A DNA stretch of 64,000 nucleotides from Hypericum androsaemum (taxonomy: Eukaryota; Streptophyta; Magnoliopsida; Malpighiales; Hypericaceae), in contig OZ023193.1 in assembly GCA_963995505.1 (NCBI GenBank), positions 4,796,521 through 4,860,520 on the forward strand, read 5' to 3'. How positions within the stretch are numbered: the stretch's first letter is position 1; each line of letters begins with the position of its first letter. The position numbers and the translations under genes are program-made. Shown here piece by piece: positions 51,101 through 60,000 of this stretch. The notes beneath the pieces are model-generated. The model made no database searches. It had not been told where the DNA came from and was given only the letters and a program-made list of their open reading frames with translations.

Positions 51101-53847
51101 GAAGATGACGAAAATCCCGACAGTAAAAAAGAGAAATATGAATCTGGATCATCAGTTAGGGACAGGGATACAAGCAACAGGGAGATGAGAGCCAAGGATG
51201 ATTCTGTCGGTGTTGATGACGATGAAGCTGCAGAGCTTAATGCTGAAGAGATCGGCCAGGGAAAGGTTGAGGCTGGAGATCAGGCAGATCTTGGTGATAC
51301 AGAAGATGAGGCAGAGGACACAAACATGGACAAGGAGGAAGCATTCGCTGAGCCATCAGATATAAAGCTTGATGAGGCAAATAAAAAATCCGATGAGATG
51401 GATGTGGACGATAACATAGATGAAGGAGAGGACTTGGAAATGAAGGAAGAAAATGGTCAAGAAGGGGAGAACGAAAATCCCGAGGAAGAAAGTTCCTATC
51501 CTGTCTCTGAAACCATGGAAGATGATGTTATGGAACAGGTTGACGATGATTCGGGAGGGAAGGATCAAGATGGAACGTGTGGAGAAAACCCGGAGACCAA
51601 GCCAGAGACATCAACGAAAGATGAGCTTGGTCCTGTGATGACCAACTTTGGCAATAATAGTGTCTCTGATCTACAGTCAGCTACACAACCAAATGGCAAC
51701 TTCCAGGAATTAAGATCCACAGGGGGGGTGCCAGAAGCAGACGTATCTTATTCCGTTGAGACATCCACTGGTGTTGCTCCTCTGGGAAACTTGCCTCAGA
51801 CTGTTACTTCCGGGGTTGAGGTCACTGTAGCTGACCCGTCAAATCGTGCAAGATATGCTGATAAACCAGAGGAAACTGATTTATCTGCGAATGAATCTTT
51901 ATCTTCCCATAAAGCTCGGCCGAACCCTTTCAGGAATGTTGGAGATGCCCTTCAAGAGTGGAAAGAACGAGTCAGGGTGTCGGAGGATCTTCAGGCAGAA
52001 AACCAAGAGGCGCTAGGTGAGATTGATGACAAGAATGCAAATGAATATGGATATGTTCCCGAGTTCGAAAAGGGAACTGCTCAGGCGTTGGGGCCTGCTA
52101 CTTCTGAGCAAGTCGATGCAAATATCCCATGCCGTGACCCAGAAGAAGACCAGATGGCTCCCGAAGAAAGTGATGATGCGAACGTTGAAATTGATAACTC
52201 GGAAATTGAAGAAAAAAGTTCTAAACAAAATGGTCCAATCTTTAGACATAAGTTGGATGACACACGTAGCTTAGATTCTGAGAAGGCCCCTCAACTGGAA
52301 TTACCTCAGACCCTTGATTTTGACGAGGGTTATCCAAGCAGTATGGACGAGAGTTTGATTACACTCAAGAAATCGTTGAATGAGGATCTGCAACGGCTTC
52401 GTGAGCTTTCAGTTGATGACAATGATTTGGGGAAGGCCCAGGATATCGAACTAATATCAAATGATGTCAATGGTGATGATGCATCTGTTTGGAGAAGATA
52501 TCAACTGCGGACAACAAGATTGTCGCAGGAATTGGCTGAACAATTACGTCTTGTGATGGAACCCACTCTTGCTAGTAAGCTTCAAGGGGATTACAAAACC
52601 GGAAAGAGGATCAACATGAAGAAGGTACGCTCTCTTTTGGCTTACGATTATCTAGCATTTTTGGTTCTTGTATAATTCTTACTTTTGGAAAATGGTCAGG
52701 TGATCCCATACATAGCAAGCCACTATCGTAAAGATAAAATATGGCTGAGGCGAACTCGGCCGAACAAACGTGATTATCAAGTTGTTATTGCCGTTGATGA
52801 TTCCCGTAGCATGTCGGAGAGCCATTGTGGTGATGTAGCAGTTGAGGCATTGGTTACAGTATGTAATGCCATGTCTCAGCTGGAGATGGGAAACTTGGCA
52901 GTTACGAGCTTCGGAAAGAAGGGAAATATCAGGCTCCTGCATGATTTTGATCATCCCTTCACTGCGGAAGCTGGGATCAAGGTCAGTTGCATCTCTTTAT
53001 TGCAAAACTACATTTGAGGCTCAACTAACCGAATATGGTTTTGAGTTGGGAGTACTTCAATTTGTTAGTTCTCCGATATAAGATTATCCAAGCGCGTCTT
53101 ACCCTACATTTTGTTGGAGCAGATCGTCTCTAGTCTGACATTCAAGCAAGAAAACACTATTGTGGATGAACCAGTTGTGGATCTGTTGAAGTACTTGAAT
53201 GATATGCTGGACACTACAGTTGCAAAAGCTCGACTTCCTTCCGGGCAGAATCCACTGCAACAGCTTGTTTTGATTATAGCAGATGGTCGATTCCACGAAA
53301 AGGTATATTCTTATCTTACCTAATGGAATGAAACATCAGAATTTGAGATTCCCTGCTCTTGTTTTGTTGCTAATGCTGTTCACTTAATGCATACAGGAGA
53401 AGTTGAAACGCTGCGTAAGGGATTTCTTGAGTCAGAAACGAATGGTTGCTTTTCTTCTACTTGATAGCCCGGAAGAGTCGATCATGGACCAAATGGTATT
53501 TCCATCTCTCTTATTTCCTAATCATCGGTATCCCGAAGCTCAAACTCATCTTCTTTTGCACCACATTTCGCCAGGAAGCGTCATTTGTGGGCGACGGAGT
53601 GGTCAAGCTCTCGAGGTACCTGGATTCGTTCCCGTTTCCGTATTACATCGTATTGAAGAATATCGACGCTCTTCCAAGGACCCTAGGCGATCTACTAAGA
53701 CAGGTAAGTTGGTTTCCAAAGGGCCATCCCCTTCGGACTTGTCAAGAGCTCTACATGTTCTTCATTTTCGGGTTTTTCGTGTTTAACGTCTGCTGGTTTT
53801 CCTTGTTTCTGCAGTGGCTTGAGCTTATGCAATCCTCACAGGATTGA
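25413..53847 (+). CDS. MDN1: Midasin, AAA+ ATPase of 60S ribosome assembly (MDN1/Rea1)
   Basis: A giant dynein-like AAA+ ATPase that works in the nucleolus and nucleoplasm, using ATP to strip assembly factors (Ytm1/PES complex, Rsa4) from pre-60S particles. I read 77 exons with continuous phase from ATG 25413 to TGA 53847, giving 5379 aa, close to Arabidopsis MDN1 (about 5400). Six P-loops are present: GPAGAGKS, GETGTGKT, GPTSSGKT, GETGGGKT, GSPGVGKT and GPASSGKT. Then come a long linker, an acidic region and a C-terminal MIDAS domain with DDSRS. Exon coordinates are given in the sub-domain entries. It follows the myosin gene on the same strand by about 1 kb but has its own promoter. No frameshift or missing domain was seen; null alleles in Arabidopsis are embryo lethal, which agrees with strong conservation here. 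Confidence 0.96.
27327..29524 (+). other. MDN1: Midasin AAA1 module (exons 6-13)
   Basis: Exons 27327-27496, 27619-27728, 27832-27951, 28260-28335, 28489-28611, 28685-28784, 28883-28979 and 29393-29524. Walker A GPAGAGKS is at 27433-27456 (about residues 359-366). The Walker B position reads 'VVLEDIDKAS', i.e. ED rather than the DE seen in AAA2-AAA5. In the family AAA1 is thought not to be the main hydrolytic site. Confidence 0.85.
29636..31230 (+). other. MDN1: Midasin AAA2 module (exons 14-16 and first half of 17)
   Basis: Exons 29636-29719, 29796-29960, 30172-30297 and the first half of 30387-32138. Walker A GETGTGKT is at 29886-29909 (about residues 691-698), Walker B is 'WILLDEVNLAPP', then sensor 1 'FACMNPATDAGKRDLP' and the arginine-finger region 'VRDRFTQYF'. 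A basic insert (GSGKKRKK) lies in the middle, at about 30505-30530. Confidence 0.85.
31231..32711 (+). other. MDN1: Midasin AAA3 module (second half of exon 17, exon 18)
   Basis: Exon 17 is the largest exon (1752 nt) and contains all of AAA3: Walker A GPTSSGKT at 31392-31415 (about residues 1093-1100), Walker B 'WIVLDELNLAPSDVLEALNR', sensor 1 'FATQNPPTFYGGRK' and 'FRNRFVELHVEEIPEDEL'. The small exon 18 (32668-32711) links to AAA4. Exon 18 is the least certain of the model but is the only choice I found that keeps phase. Confidence 0.85.
32799..34509 (+). other. MDN1: Midasin AAA4 module (exons 19-24)
   Basis: Exons 32799-32994, 33085-33189, 33280-33585, 33795-33988, 34084-34138 and 34359-34509. 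Walker A GETGGGKT is at 32881-32904 (about residues 1384-1391), followed by 'LHILNCHQYTETSDFLGGF'. Walker B is 'LLLVDEISLADDSVLERLN', sensor 1 'LATMNPGGDFGKKELSPALR'. Confidence 0.85.
35167..37265 (+). other. MDN1: Midasin AAA5 module (exons 25-32)
   Basis: Exons 35167-35240, 35771-35912, 36126-36224, 36308-36408, 36487-36576, 36653-36718, 36801-36965 and 37058-37265. Walker A GSPGVGKT is at 36319-36342 (about residues 1801-1808), Walker B 'WVLLDELNLAPQSVLE', sensor 1 'FACQNPISQGGGRKGLP'. The Walker B exon (66 nt) is one of the shortest in the gene. Confidence 0.85.
37369..39715 (+). other. MDN1: Midasin AAA6 module and start of linker (exons 33-34)
   Basis: Two large exons, 37369-38264 and 38369-39715. 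Walker A GPASSGKT is at 37680-37703 (about residues 2111-2118). The Walker B position reads 'WVVLESANLCNPT', so the catalytic DE pair is replaced by ES, in line with AAA6 being a non-hydrolysing module in the family. Exon 34 continues into 'FRMFLTVNPRYGEVSRAMRN' and then the linker. Confidence 0.85.
39796..50797 (+). other. MDN1: Midasin linker (exons 35-71)
   Basis: The long, weakly conserved helical linker (about residues 2755-4560). Exons: 39796-39970, 40086-40136, 40247-40329, 40419-40655, 40915-41050, 41128-41213, 41305-41390, 41849-41990, 42104-42187, 42336-42459, 42563-42717, 42980-43093, 43385-43540, 43618-43797, 43898-44047, 44197-44292, 44373-44591, 44671-44793, 44971-45052, 45145-45275, 45371-45535, 46137-46212, 46332-46444, 46685-46761, 46849-46968, 47127-47195, 47300-47456, 47762-47928, 48003-48088, 48179-48402, 48496-48744, 49013-49228, 49330-49488, 49570-49833, 49920-50231, 50319-50465, 50591-50797. 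Every junction keeps phase. Exon 57 starts after 'aaaatgcag' (46331), because an earlier acceptor at about 46305 would break phase. Confidence 0.8.
41658..41714. repeat. Inverted repeat (hairpin) in midasin intron 41
   Basis: GCGACATGCTCGCAAA (41658-41673) is mirrored by TTTTGTGAGCATGTCGC (41698-41714), giving a 16-17 bp stem with one mismatch and an AT-rich loop of about 24 nt. It lies in the long intron 41391-41848. It may be a MITE relic or a local foldback; nothing shows that it is processed to a small RNA. Confidence 0.6.
50888..52624 (+). other. MDN1: Midasin D/E-rich region (exon 72)
   Basis: A single 1737-nt exon (about residues 4561-5139) that is dominated by Asp and Glu over its first half (for example EDDSGEESGEGDDDEQ). 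In the family this flexible acidic tether lets the MIDAS domain reach its substrate on the pre-60S particle. The C-terminal part becomes helical ('YQLRTTRLSQELAEQLRLVM'). Confidence 0.9.
52700..53847 (+). other. MDN1: Midasin MIDAS domain (exons 73-77)
   Basis: Exons 52700-52981, 53123-53302, 53397-53495, 53575-53703 and 53815-53847. The metal-ion-dependent adhesion site motif DDSRS (DxSxS) is at 52796-52810 (about residues 5172-5176) within 'VVIAVDDSRSMSE', with the downstream 'LIIADGRFHEK' strand. This von Willebrand-A-like fold grips the UBL domains of Ytm1/Rsa4-type partners. The protein ends LMQSSQD; the last coding exon is only 33 nt. Confidence 0.92.
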
Positions 53848-54119
53848 GGCCTCCTTGCATGAAGAGCTTGAGCTTGTTCTAGTTCTAGTTCTAGTTCAGG
53901 CAAAGTTCATGTGTATAAATTATATATGTACATTTCTTACGATGTCCATGTCTCTTGTACCTTCCACTAAAGTGAAAAGTGGGCAATTTTGTTATATTAG
54001 TGTACATTTTGATGGGTTTTGTTTTATTTATAAAAATACATTGTTTCAATTTCGGGGCCTTTGTGAAAGACTCCCGTGAGGTACGTGGGTATATAATAAT
54101 CTTTTGTGTTTGTTAAGGT
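53848..54119 (+). other. Midasin 3' flank/UTR
   Basis: AT-rich sequence after the stop, with a short (gttcta)-type repeat at about 53876-53893. No gene is seen. Confidence 0.5.
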
Positions 54120-54743
54120 TCCCGACTGGAAAGAAAATTCTGGGGACACCTTTTACAGTCTGTTTGGAATCCCAAAAGTGGTGGGAATTGGTATCTAATT
54201 CCAGAGTTTTAAAAACTTGAGTGTATTGGGAACCACTTTTAGTTAGGAAAGGGATTCTTTTGCCACCTCAAACTCCTGATTTGGATTCTTTTTTAAAAGA
54301 GGTCGAAATTCTGGGGACCAAAGCGGAATTATGGATCAAATATCAATAATACTCCTGAACAAAAATAAGTATCACATAATTTTTTCCCCTTTCTCTCGAC
54401 AGAAACCTCCTCAAGGCTTTCTCCCTTTTACCCTAATTTGATGATGGCGACATGGAACTCACCTTCGGCGACTCGTTGCTCTGACAATGACTAGCTGAAC
54501 ACTGCTTGTCTCCTTTTTGCTTTCCTTGGTCTATCAACTTATTGTTATTTGATCTTGAATATTGTAGGAGATAATATAGTTGAAGTGCATTCAATTGCAG
54601 TTTTAGTTGCATTGGTAGGTTACCATTTAGGGCTAGTTGGTATTCTTTTTCGAATTATAGCTAGCAAAGAAAGTGAAGATATTGTGGAAAGAGAGCTGAT
54701 CCAACCAACAAAAAGAAGAAGGGAACTTGCAAGATGAGACGTA

Positions 54744-55109
54744 ATGCACGAGTTGATGGATGAACAGATTTGTCGTAAAAATTTGCGCATGTCCCCGAGT
54801 GCATTTAAGACCCTTTGCGAGTTGCTGAGAGGAACTGGTCTCATAAGAGATAATCAGTATAGTTATGTTGAAGAGCAAGTTTCTAAATGTCTCCATGTTT
54901 TAGCGCATGGTACTAGAAGTTCATTATCTTCACTGCTGTATCGGCAATCTAGTGAGACAGTTAGCCGTCACTTTCATCAAGTCCTGAGAGCTATCATATC
55001 TCTTGAAGATCAATTTTTGATACAACCATATGGTAAAAGAGTGGTTTCACATAGGAAGACACAAAGAAAAAGATCGTTACGTCAAATGATTTGTGGGCTA
55101 ATGTTATAA
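54744..55109 (+). pseudogene. Harbinger transposase N-terminal fragment (DUF8040-like)
   Basis: About 121 residues beginning MHELMDEQICRKNLRMSPSA and including a 'FKTLCELLRGTGLI', 'EEQVSKCLHVLAHG' and 'SSETVSRHFHQVLRAI' pattern. This is the helix-turn-helix domain at the start of plant nuclease HARBI1-like proteins. The frame then closes before any DDE catalytic residues. Confidence 0.7.
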
Positions 55110-55380
55110 GGGTTAGTTTGCTTGCTAATAAACTACATTATTTGTTGGAACTGGAAAGGAATTGGCGAAGCTTTGTTGAATGGTAATTTGTTGTTGGAAA
55201 GTGCAAGTGAGGGTTGTTATAAACAGACAGTTTGATCCTATTTGTCTTTGTTTTGCTATATTGATAACTCTATTGTCCTTGTTTAAATTGCTCGTTGGGA
55301 AGAATGACAATACTAAATTCTATGATATTGACTTGTTAAATGTATGTACATTGATCATTATTATTATCATTATATTGCAG

Positions 55381-55631
55381 GCTCAAAAGAGTTTCAATCA
55401 AATTCGAGACAAGGAGTTGCATAATTTGGACCTTCTCCGTGAAAATCACAAGTTGTCAAAGGTAGTCCCCAAGAAGAGATTGTGGACGGGTTGAAGAAAA
55501 TGAGTTTTACTGAAGATTATTTCGTTGATGCTATTGAGTACCTTATGGTTGATCGAAGACGTGCGGATGCATTTTTTGCCATACTACAAGAGATGCGTGC
55601 AAAGTGGTTATTGAGAAAGATGCATGGCTAG
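55381..55631 (+). pseudogene. Harbinger-associated Myb/SANT-like protein remnant
   Basis: Two pieces in different frames: 'AQKSFNQIRDKELHNLDLL' (from 55381), then after a frame change around 55476-55494 'KKMSFTEDYFVDAIEYLMVD' and 'FFAILQEMRAKWLLRKMHG' ending at TAG 55629-55631. The second piece matches the C-terminal tail common to the Myb/SANT-like second ORF of PIF/Harbinger elements. The frame change shows it is dead. Confidence 0.6.
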
Positions 55632-56110
55632 ACATATCTTATTGGTCTAAAGAATCATTGTTTGATCTCAGTTGCTTCTTTGTTACTCTTTACTTGTCTG
55701 AATTGTTAAAAACTTTGTTTTGTATTACAGGCTTGATTAGTACAATGAATTGAGTAAACAGGGTCGAATTAGCATTTAATTTGTTCTTAGCATGTCTTTA
55801 GTTCACTTGTTATACATGCTATTGAATTAGATCAAGGACATATATGCTTGAGCACTAATATGTTACACGTCCGTTGAATTATAATTTGATCTGTTCACAG
55901 CTGATCTTTAGTTAGCAGTAGGCCCTTGATCACTTGGTTTACATGATCATCATTGGATTTTTTTTGCAGCAGATCTTTAGTTCGTAGCAGACAATTGATC
56001 ACTAAAATGGGTTTTATTAAAAGAGTTGTAAGGGTATTATTGTAAAAGGTTGAAATGAATTCTTGTGGGCAAATTTTGGTTCCAAACAAGAAAATAGAAA
56101 AGTGATTCCA

Positions 56111-57085
56111 TTCTATTTCAATTAAGAATTAAGAATAGAATCAATTTTCCATAGGATTTGATTCCCATAAGATCACTGAAAAGTGAACTTTTTCAGCGAC
56201 ATAGGATTTGATTCCAAAAAATATAATCATTAAGAATTAGGAATAGAATCACTTTCCCATAAGATTTGACTAGTTCACTTGTTATCACAAGTTGTCAAAA
56301 TCATTATATTATTAGCTTCCGACGATAGTAAAGAATATTGCAAATGTACTTGAAGCTCTTTAGCAAGCTGCCAACTTTCAGGTTACAAAAAAATCAAAGA
56401 AAACATTTTTTTTACCTTTCTTTTTGTCTTGATAGGATATGATATCTTGTTAAATATTTGAATTTAATAATTTAAATTTGAGTCAGATATAATATTTTAA
56501 AGGTAGAGTGACAAAATTCCATGGACCCGAGAGTAATTTAACATATTTTAAACATAATTTTAAGGTCAAGATTATGTATGTATGTGGTAACAATTTCTTA
56601 TTTAATTGGTAATTAAGATCCCTTATCCTTGACAACCTTGGGGTGCTACACGTGGTTAAAATATTCTAGCTACAAGCTCTAGTGCTCTATTAATTTTTAT
56701 AAAAATTAATAATTTAGTTTTAAACTAGGTCAAACATTACTCTTGAAAAACTTTCCCTATGAATCATTGAAGCAATCATTTGTTCTAATTTTTTAATAAA
56801 TATTTCACACCTAGAATAACACCTTGACAGCATTTGGACTTGGACCTTGGCTAGGCCATTTGTCATTTGATTCAATGAATGTTGCAATAATATGTTTTAT
56901 ATCTTGTAGTCGGGCATGAAATTCACGTTGCATTCCAAGAGATGCCTGTCTGAATTGTGACCTTCAAGTTACTTAAACCTAAGAAACCGAGATGCCACGG
57001 TAAACCCTATAAATGGGAAATTCCTCTCAACTACTTCTCACCCAAGTGGGAGACAGAGATCATATAACACCATTAAAATCTGAGC
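56111..57085. other. Intergenic region with short repeated words, then ankyrin-gene leader
   Basis: The segments 'aagaattaagaatagaatca' (about 56122) and 'aagaattaggaatagaatca' (about 56231), each followed by 'ttccataggatttgatt'-like sequence, are diverged copies of one short unit, probably MITE debris of the adjacent element. No gene is supported before 57086. Confidence 0.5.
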
Positions 57086-60000
57086 ATGGGAGACAAAATG
57101 CCAAGTGATCATCATCAAGACATAAGATCATTGTTCGAAGCAGCTGCAAGGAACGACGTGGAAGCCTTGAATAGTTTGATCCGAGAGAACCCACGTCTCG
57201 TCTCCGACACCGCATCCCACACCGATCGGACAACACCCTTGCACGTATCAGCTTCGCGCGGCCACCGCGCCTTCTCCACGTCCCTGTTGAGCCACGACCC
57301 GCGGCTGGCCACCGCGCGGGACTGCCGCGGGCGGATCCCGCTCCACGTGGCGTCCGAGAAGGGCCACGTGGATGTGGTGAAGGCCTTGCTCGGTCTTGAT
57401 CCTTGTGATCGTTGCCTGGCTCCGGACAATGGCGGTCGGATACCTCTCCATTGGGCTGTAATGAGAGGGAAAGACGCCGTCGTGACGGAGCTGGTCGGGG
57501 CGTGCCCGGAGTCCCTCGACGTGTCGTTGGAGGGAGACACGGTGCTGCACTTGGCTGCCAAGTATAGCCGCCTTCAGACATTGAAGGAGCTGGTTCGTTT
57601 GGTCGGGGAGAACGATTACTATAGTGGGATTTTGACTGAGGGCAATCGAGAGGGCAACACCGTTTTGCATCTAGCAGTCTTGCTTGACCAAATCGAGGTA
57701 GGCAAATATTAATCTACTTTTTCTTTCTATCTTTTCCTTCGTTCTATTAATTCGAATTTGAATTAATTGACTCGTTTGATATCTCAATAATAAGTGGTAT
57801 AAACAAACAAAAAATATAATTTACGGTAATATTAATTGATGTGACCCAATTATAAAAGCACTTAAATCAAAATTTATTTTAGTTTAAGTAAGATGTTTCG
57901 AGTTCTAGCCATCAAAAAAGTACAAGAGTTAAATATTTATTGAGAGAGTTTGTCACTATTTTATTATAATATTGATTTTTTTTGGTTTCTACGACTCCGT
58001 ATCCGGACCTTTACTAGGCCAACTTATCCATGTACAAATTGAGTAAAATTTTTGAATGGTGGAAAAGGTCGCTTATTAAATATTTAACACTAATTATGTC
58101 TTAATAGTTTTAAACTTGAGACAACATAATTAAACTATAATAAGTCTGTGCATCTAAGTTATTGTTGTGTCCCAATTATCAATTAACAATGGTTAATCGT
58201 ATTATACATTCCGCTCCACCTGGCGTCCGATAAGGGCCACGTGGAGGTGGTGAAGGCCTTGCTCGGTCATGATCATTGTGATCGTTGCCTGGCTCCGGAC
58301 AGTGGCGGTCGGATACCGCTCCATTGGGCTGTAATGAGAGGGAATGACGCCGTCGTGACGGAGCTGGCCGCGGCGTGTCCGGAGTCCCTCACCGTGCCAT
58401 TGGAGGGAGACACGGTGCTGCACTTGGCTGTCAAGTATTACCACCTTCAGACATTGGAGAAGCTTGTTCATTTGGTCGGGAGTGAGATTTTGACTGAGGG
58501 CAATCGAGAGGGCAACACCGTTTTGCATCTAGCAGTCTTGCTTTACCAAGAAGAGGTACGCAATTATTAACATACTTTTCTCCTCCTATCTTTTTTTAAA
58601 ATTATAATGGTTCGAATTTGAATTAGTTAGACTCATTTAATGTCTAAATATTAAGTGGTATAAACCAAAAATATATAATTTACGGTAATATTAATTGTTG
58701 TGACCCAATTATAAAAGCACTTAAATCAAAAATTATTTTAGTTTAAATAAGATATTTCAAGTTCCGGAAGGTACAATAGTTAAATATTTATTGAGAAAGT
58801 ATGTCAATATTTTATTATAAATTTTTTTTTTGTTGCTACGACTCGGTATCCAGACTTTTGCTAGACAAACTTATCCAAGTACGAATCAAGTAAAACTTTT
58901 GAATGGTGGCAAAGCTCTCTCATTTAGGGATGGCAATTGGTAGTGTAGAGTAGGATATTGGTAGGACCATACCTATACCCTAGTTTTTTTAGTTGGACCC
59001 ATGCCCTACTCTCGACCCTATAAATTTTTTAGGAAAAAGTCTACTTAAGTACCCTGTGGTATTCCCGATTCTCACTTAGGTACCCTGTGGTTTAAAAATG
59101 ATAGAACCGGTCTAACTTTTTCTAATTTTTCTCACTTAAGCCTACCCAGTCCAGTTTACCCTTTTTTTGTCAAAACGACGTCGACTCGAACCTACGAATG
59201 ACACGTGTTTGTGACCCGGATTAGTCGTCAATGACGTGGTAATGGTTAAATTACATATTAGTACCAAATTACAAAAAATGAGAAAATAACTCCTTCCCGA
59301 AATAATTGAGTTCCTGGGACTCGAACCCTGTGGTTTAAAAACGATAGAACCGGTCCAATTTTTTCTAATTTTTCTCACTTAAGTCTACCCATTCCGGTTC
59401 ACCCATTTTTTGTCAAAACGACGTCGTCTGGGCGCCTACGAATGACACGTGTTTGTGACCCGGATTAGTCGTCAATGACGTGGTAATGGTTAAATTACAT
59501 ATTAGTACCAAATTACAAAAAATGAGAAAATAACTCCTTCCCGAAATAATTGAGTTCCTGGGACTCGAACCCTGTGGTTTAGAAATGATAGAACCGGTCC
59601 AATTTTTTCTAATTTTTCTCACTTAAGTCTACCCAGTCCGGTTCACCCATTTTTTGTCAAAACGACGTCGTCTGGGCGCCTACGAATGACACGTGTTTGT
59701 GACCCGGATTAGTCGTCAATGACGTGGTAATGGTTAAATTACATATTAGTACCAAATTACAAAAAATGAGAAAATAACTCCTTCCCGAAATAATTGAGTT
59801 CCTGGGACTCGAACCTAGGTCTTCCAAAGTGCTAAAATGACATATTGACCATTCAACGGATGAGTTGATTCAATGTTGCATAAAATTTATATCATCGTTT
59901 TATTAAAGTGCTTGGATATTTATTTTCTTCCCTGCCGTCAAGTACATCCAATAAGGCACTAACAAGAAAAGATGAAAACAGAGAGGTCAACCCAAGTTCA

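Larger units (their letters stand above)
54120..56110 (+). mobile_element. Decayed PIF/Harbinger-like DNA transposon
   Basis: Two decayed coding pieces typical of PIF/Harbinger elements lie inside this stretch. Near the left end (about 54162) 'ctgtttggaatcccaaaag' and, near 56077-56090, 'ggttccaaacaag' are inverted and similar, as expected for the 'CTGTTTGG' terminal repeats of this superfamily. Exact ends and the 3-bp target duplication could not be fixed. The catalytic DDE half of the transposase is missing, so the copy is not autonomous. Confidence 0.6.

Noticed and set aside
50884..51195. Minus-strand serine/proline-rich open frame opposite the midasin acidic exon
   Set aside because: It is the complement of GAN/GAN-type Asp-Glu codons, which read as Ser/Leu/Phe on the other strand. 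There is no independent support.
57060..57670. Long minus-strand open frames across the ankyrin exon
   Set aside because: They are shadows caused by the high GC content of the plus-strand exon, which carries clear ankyrin repeats.
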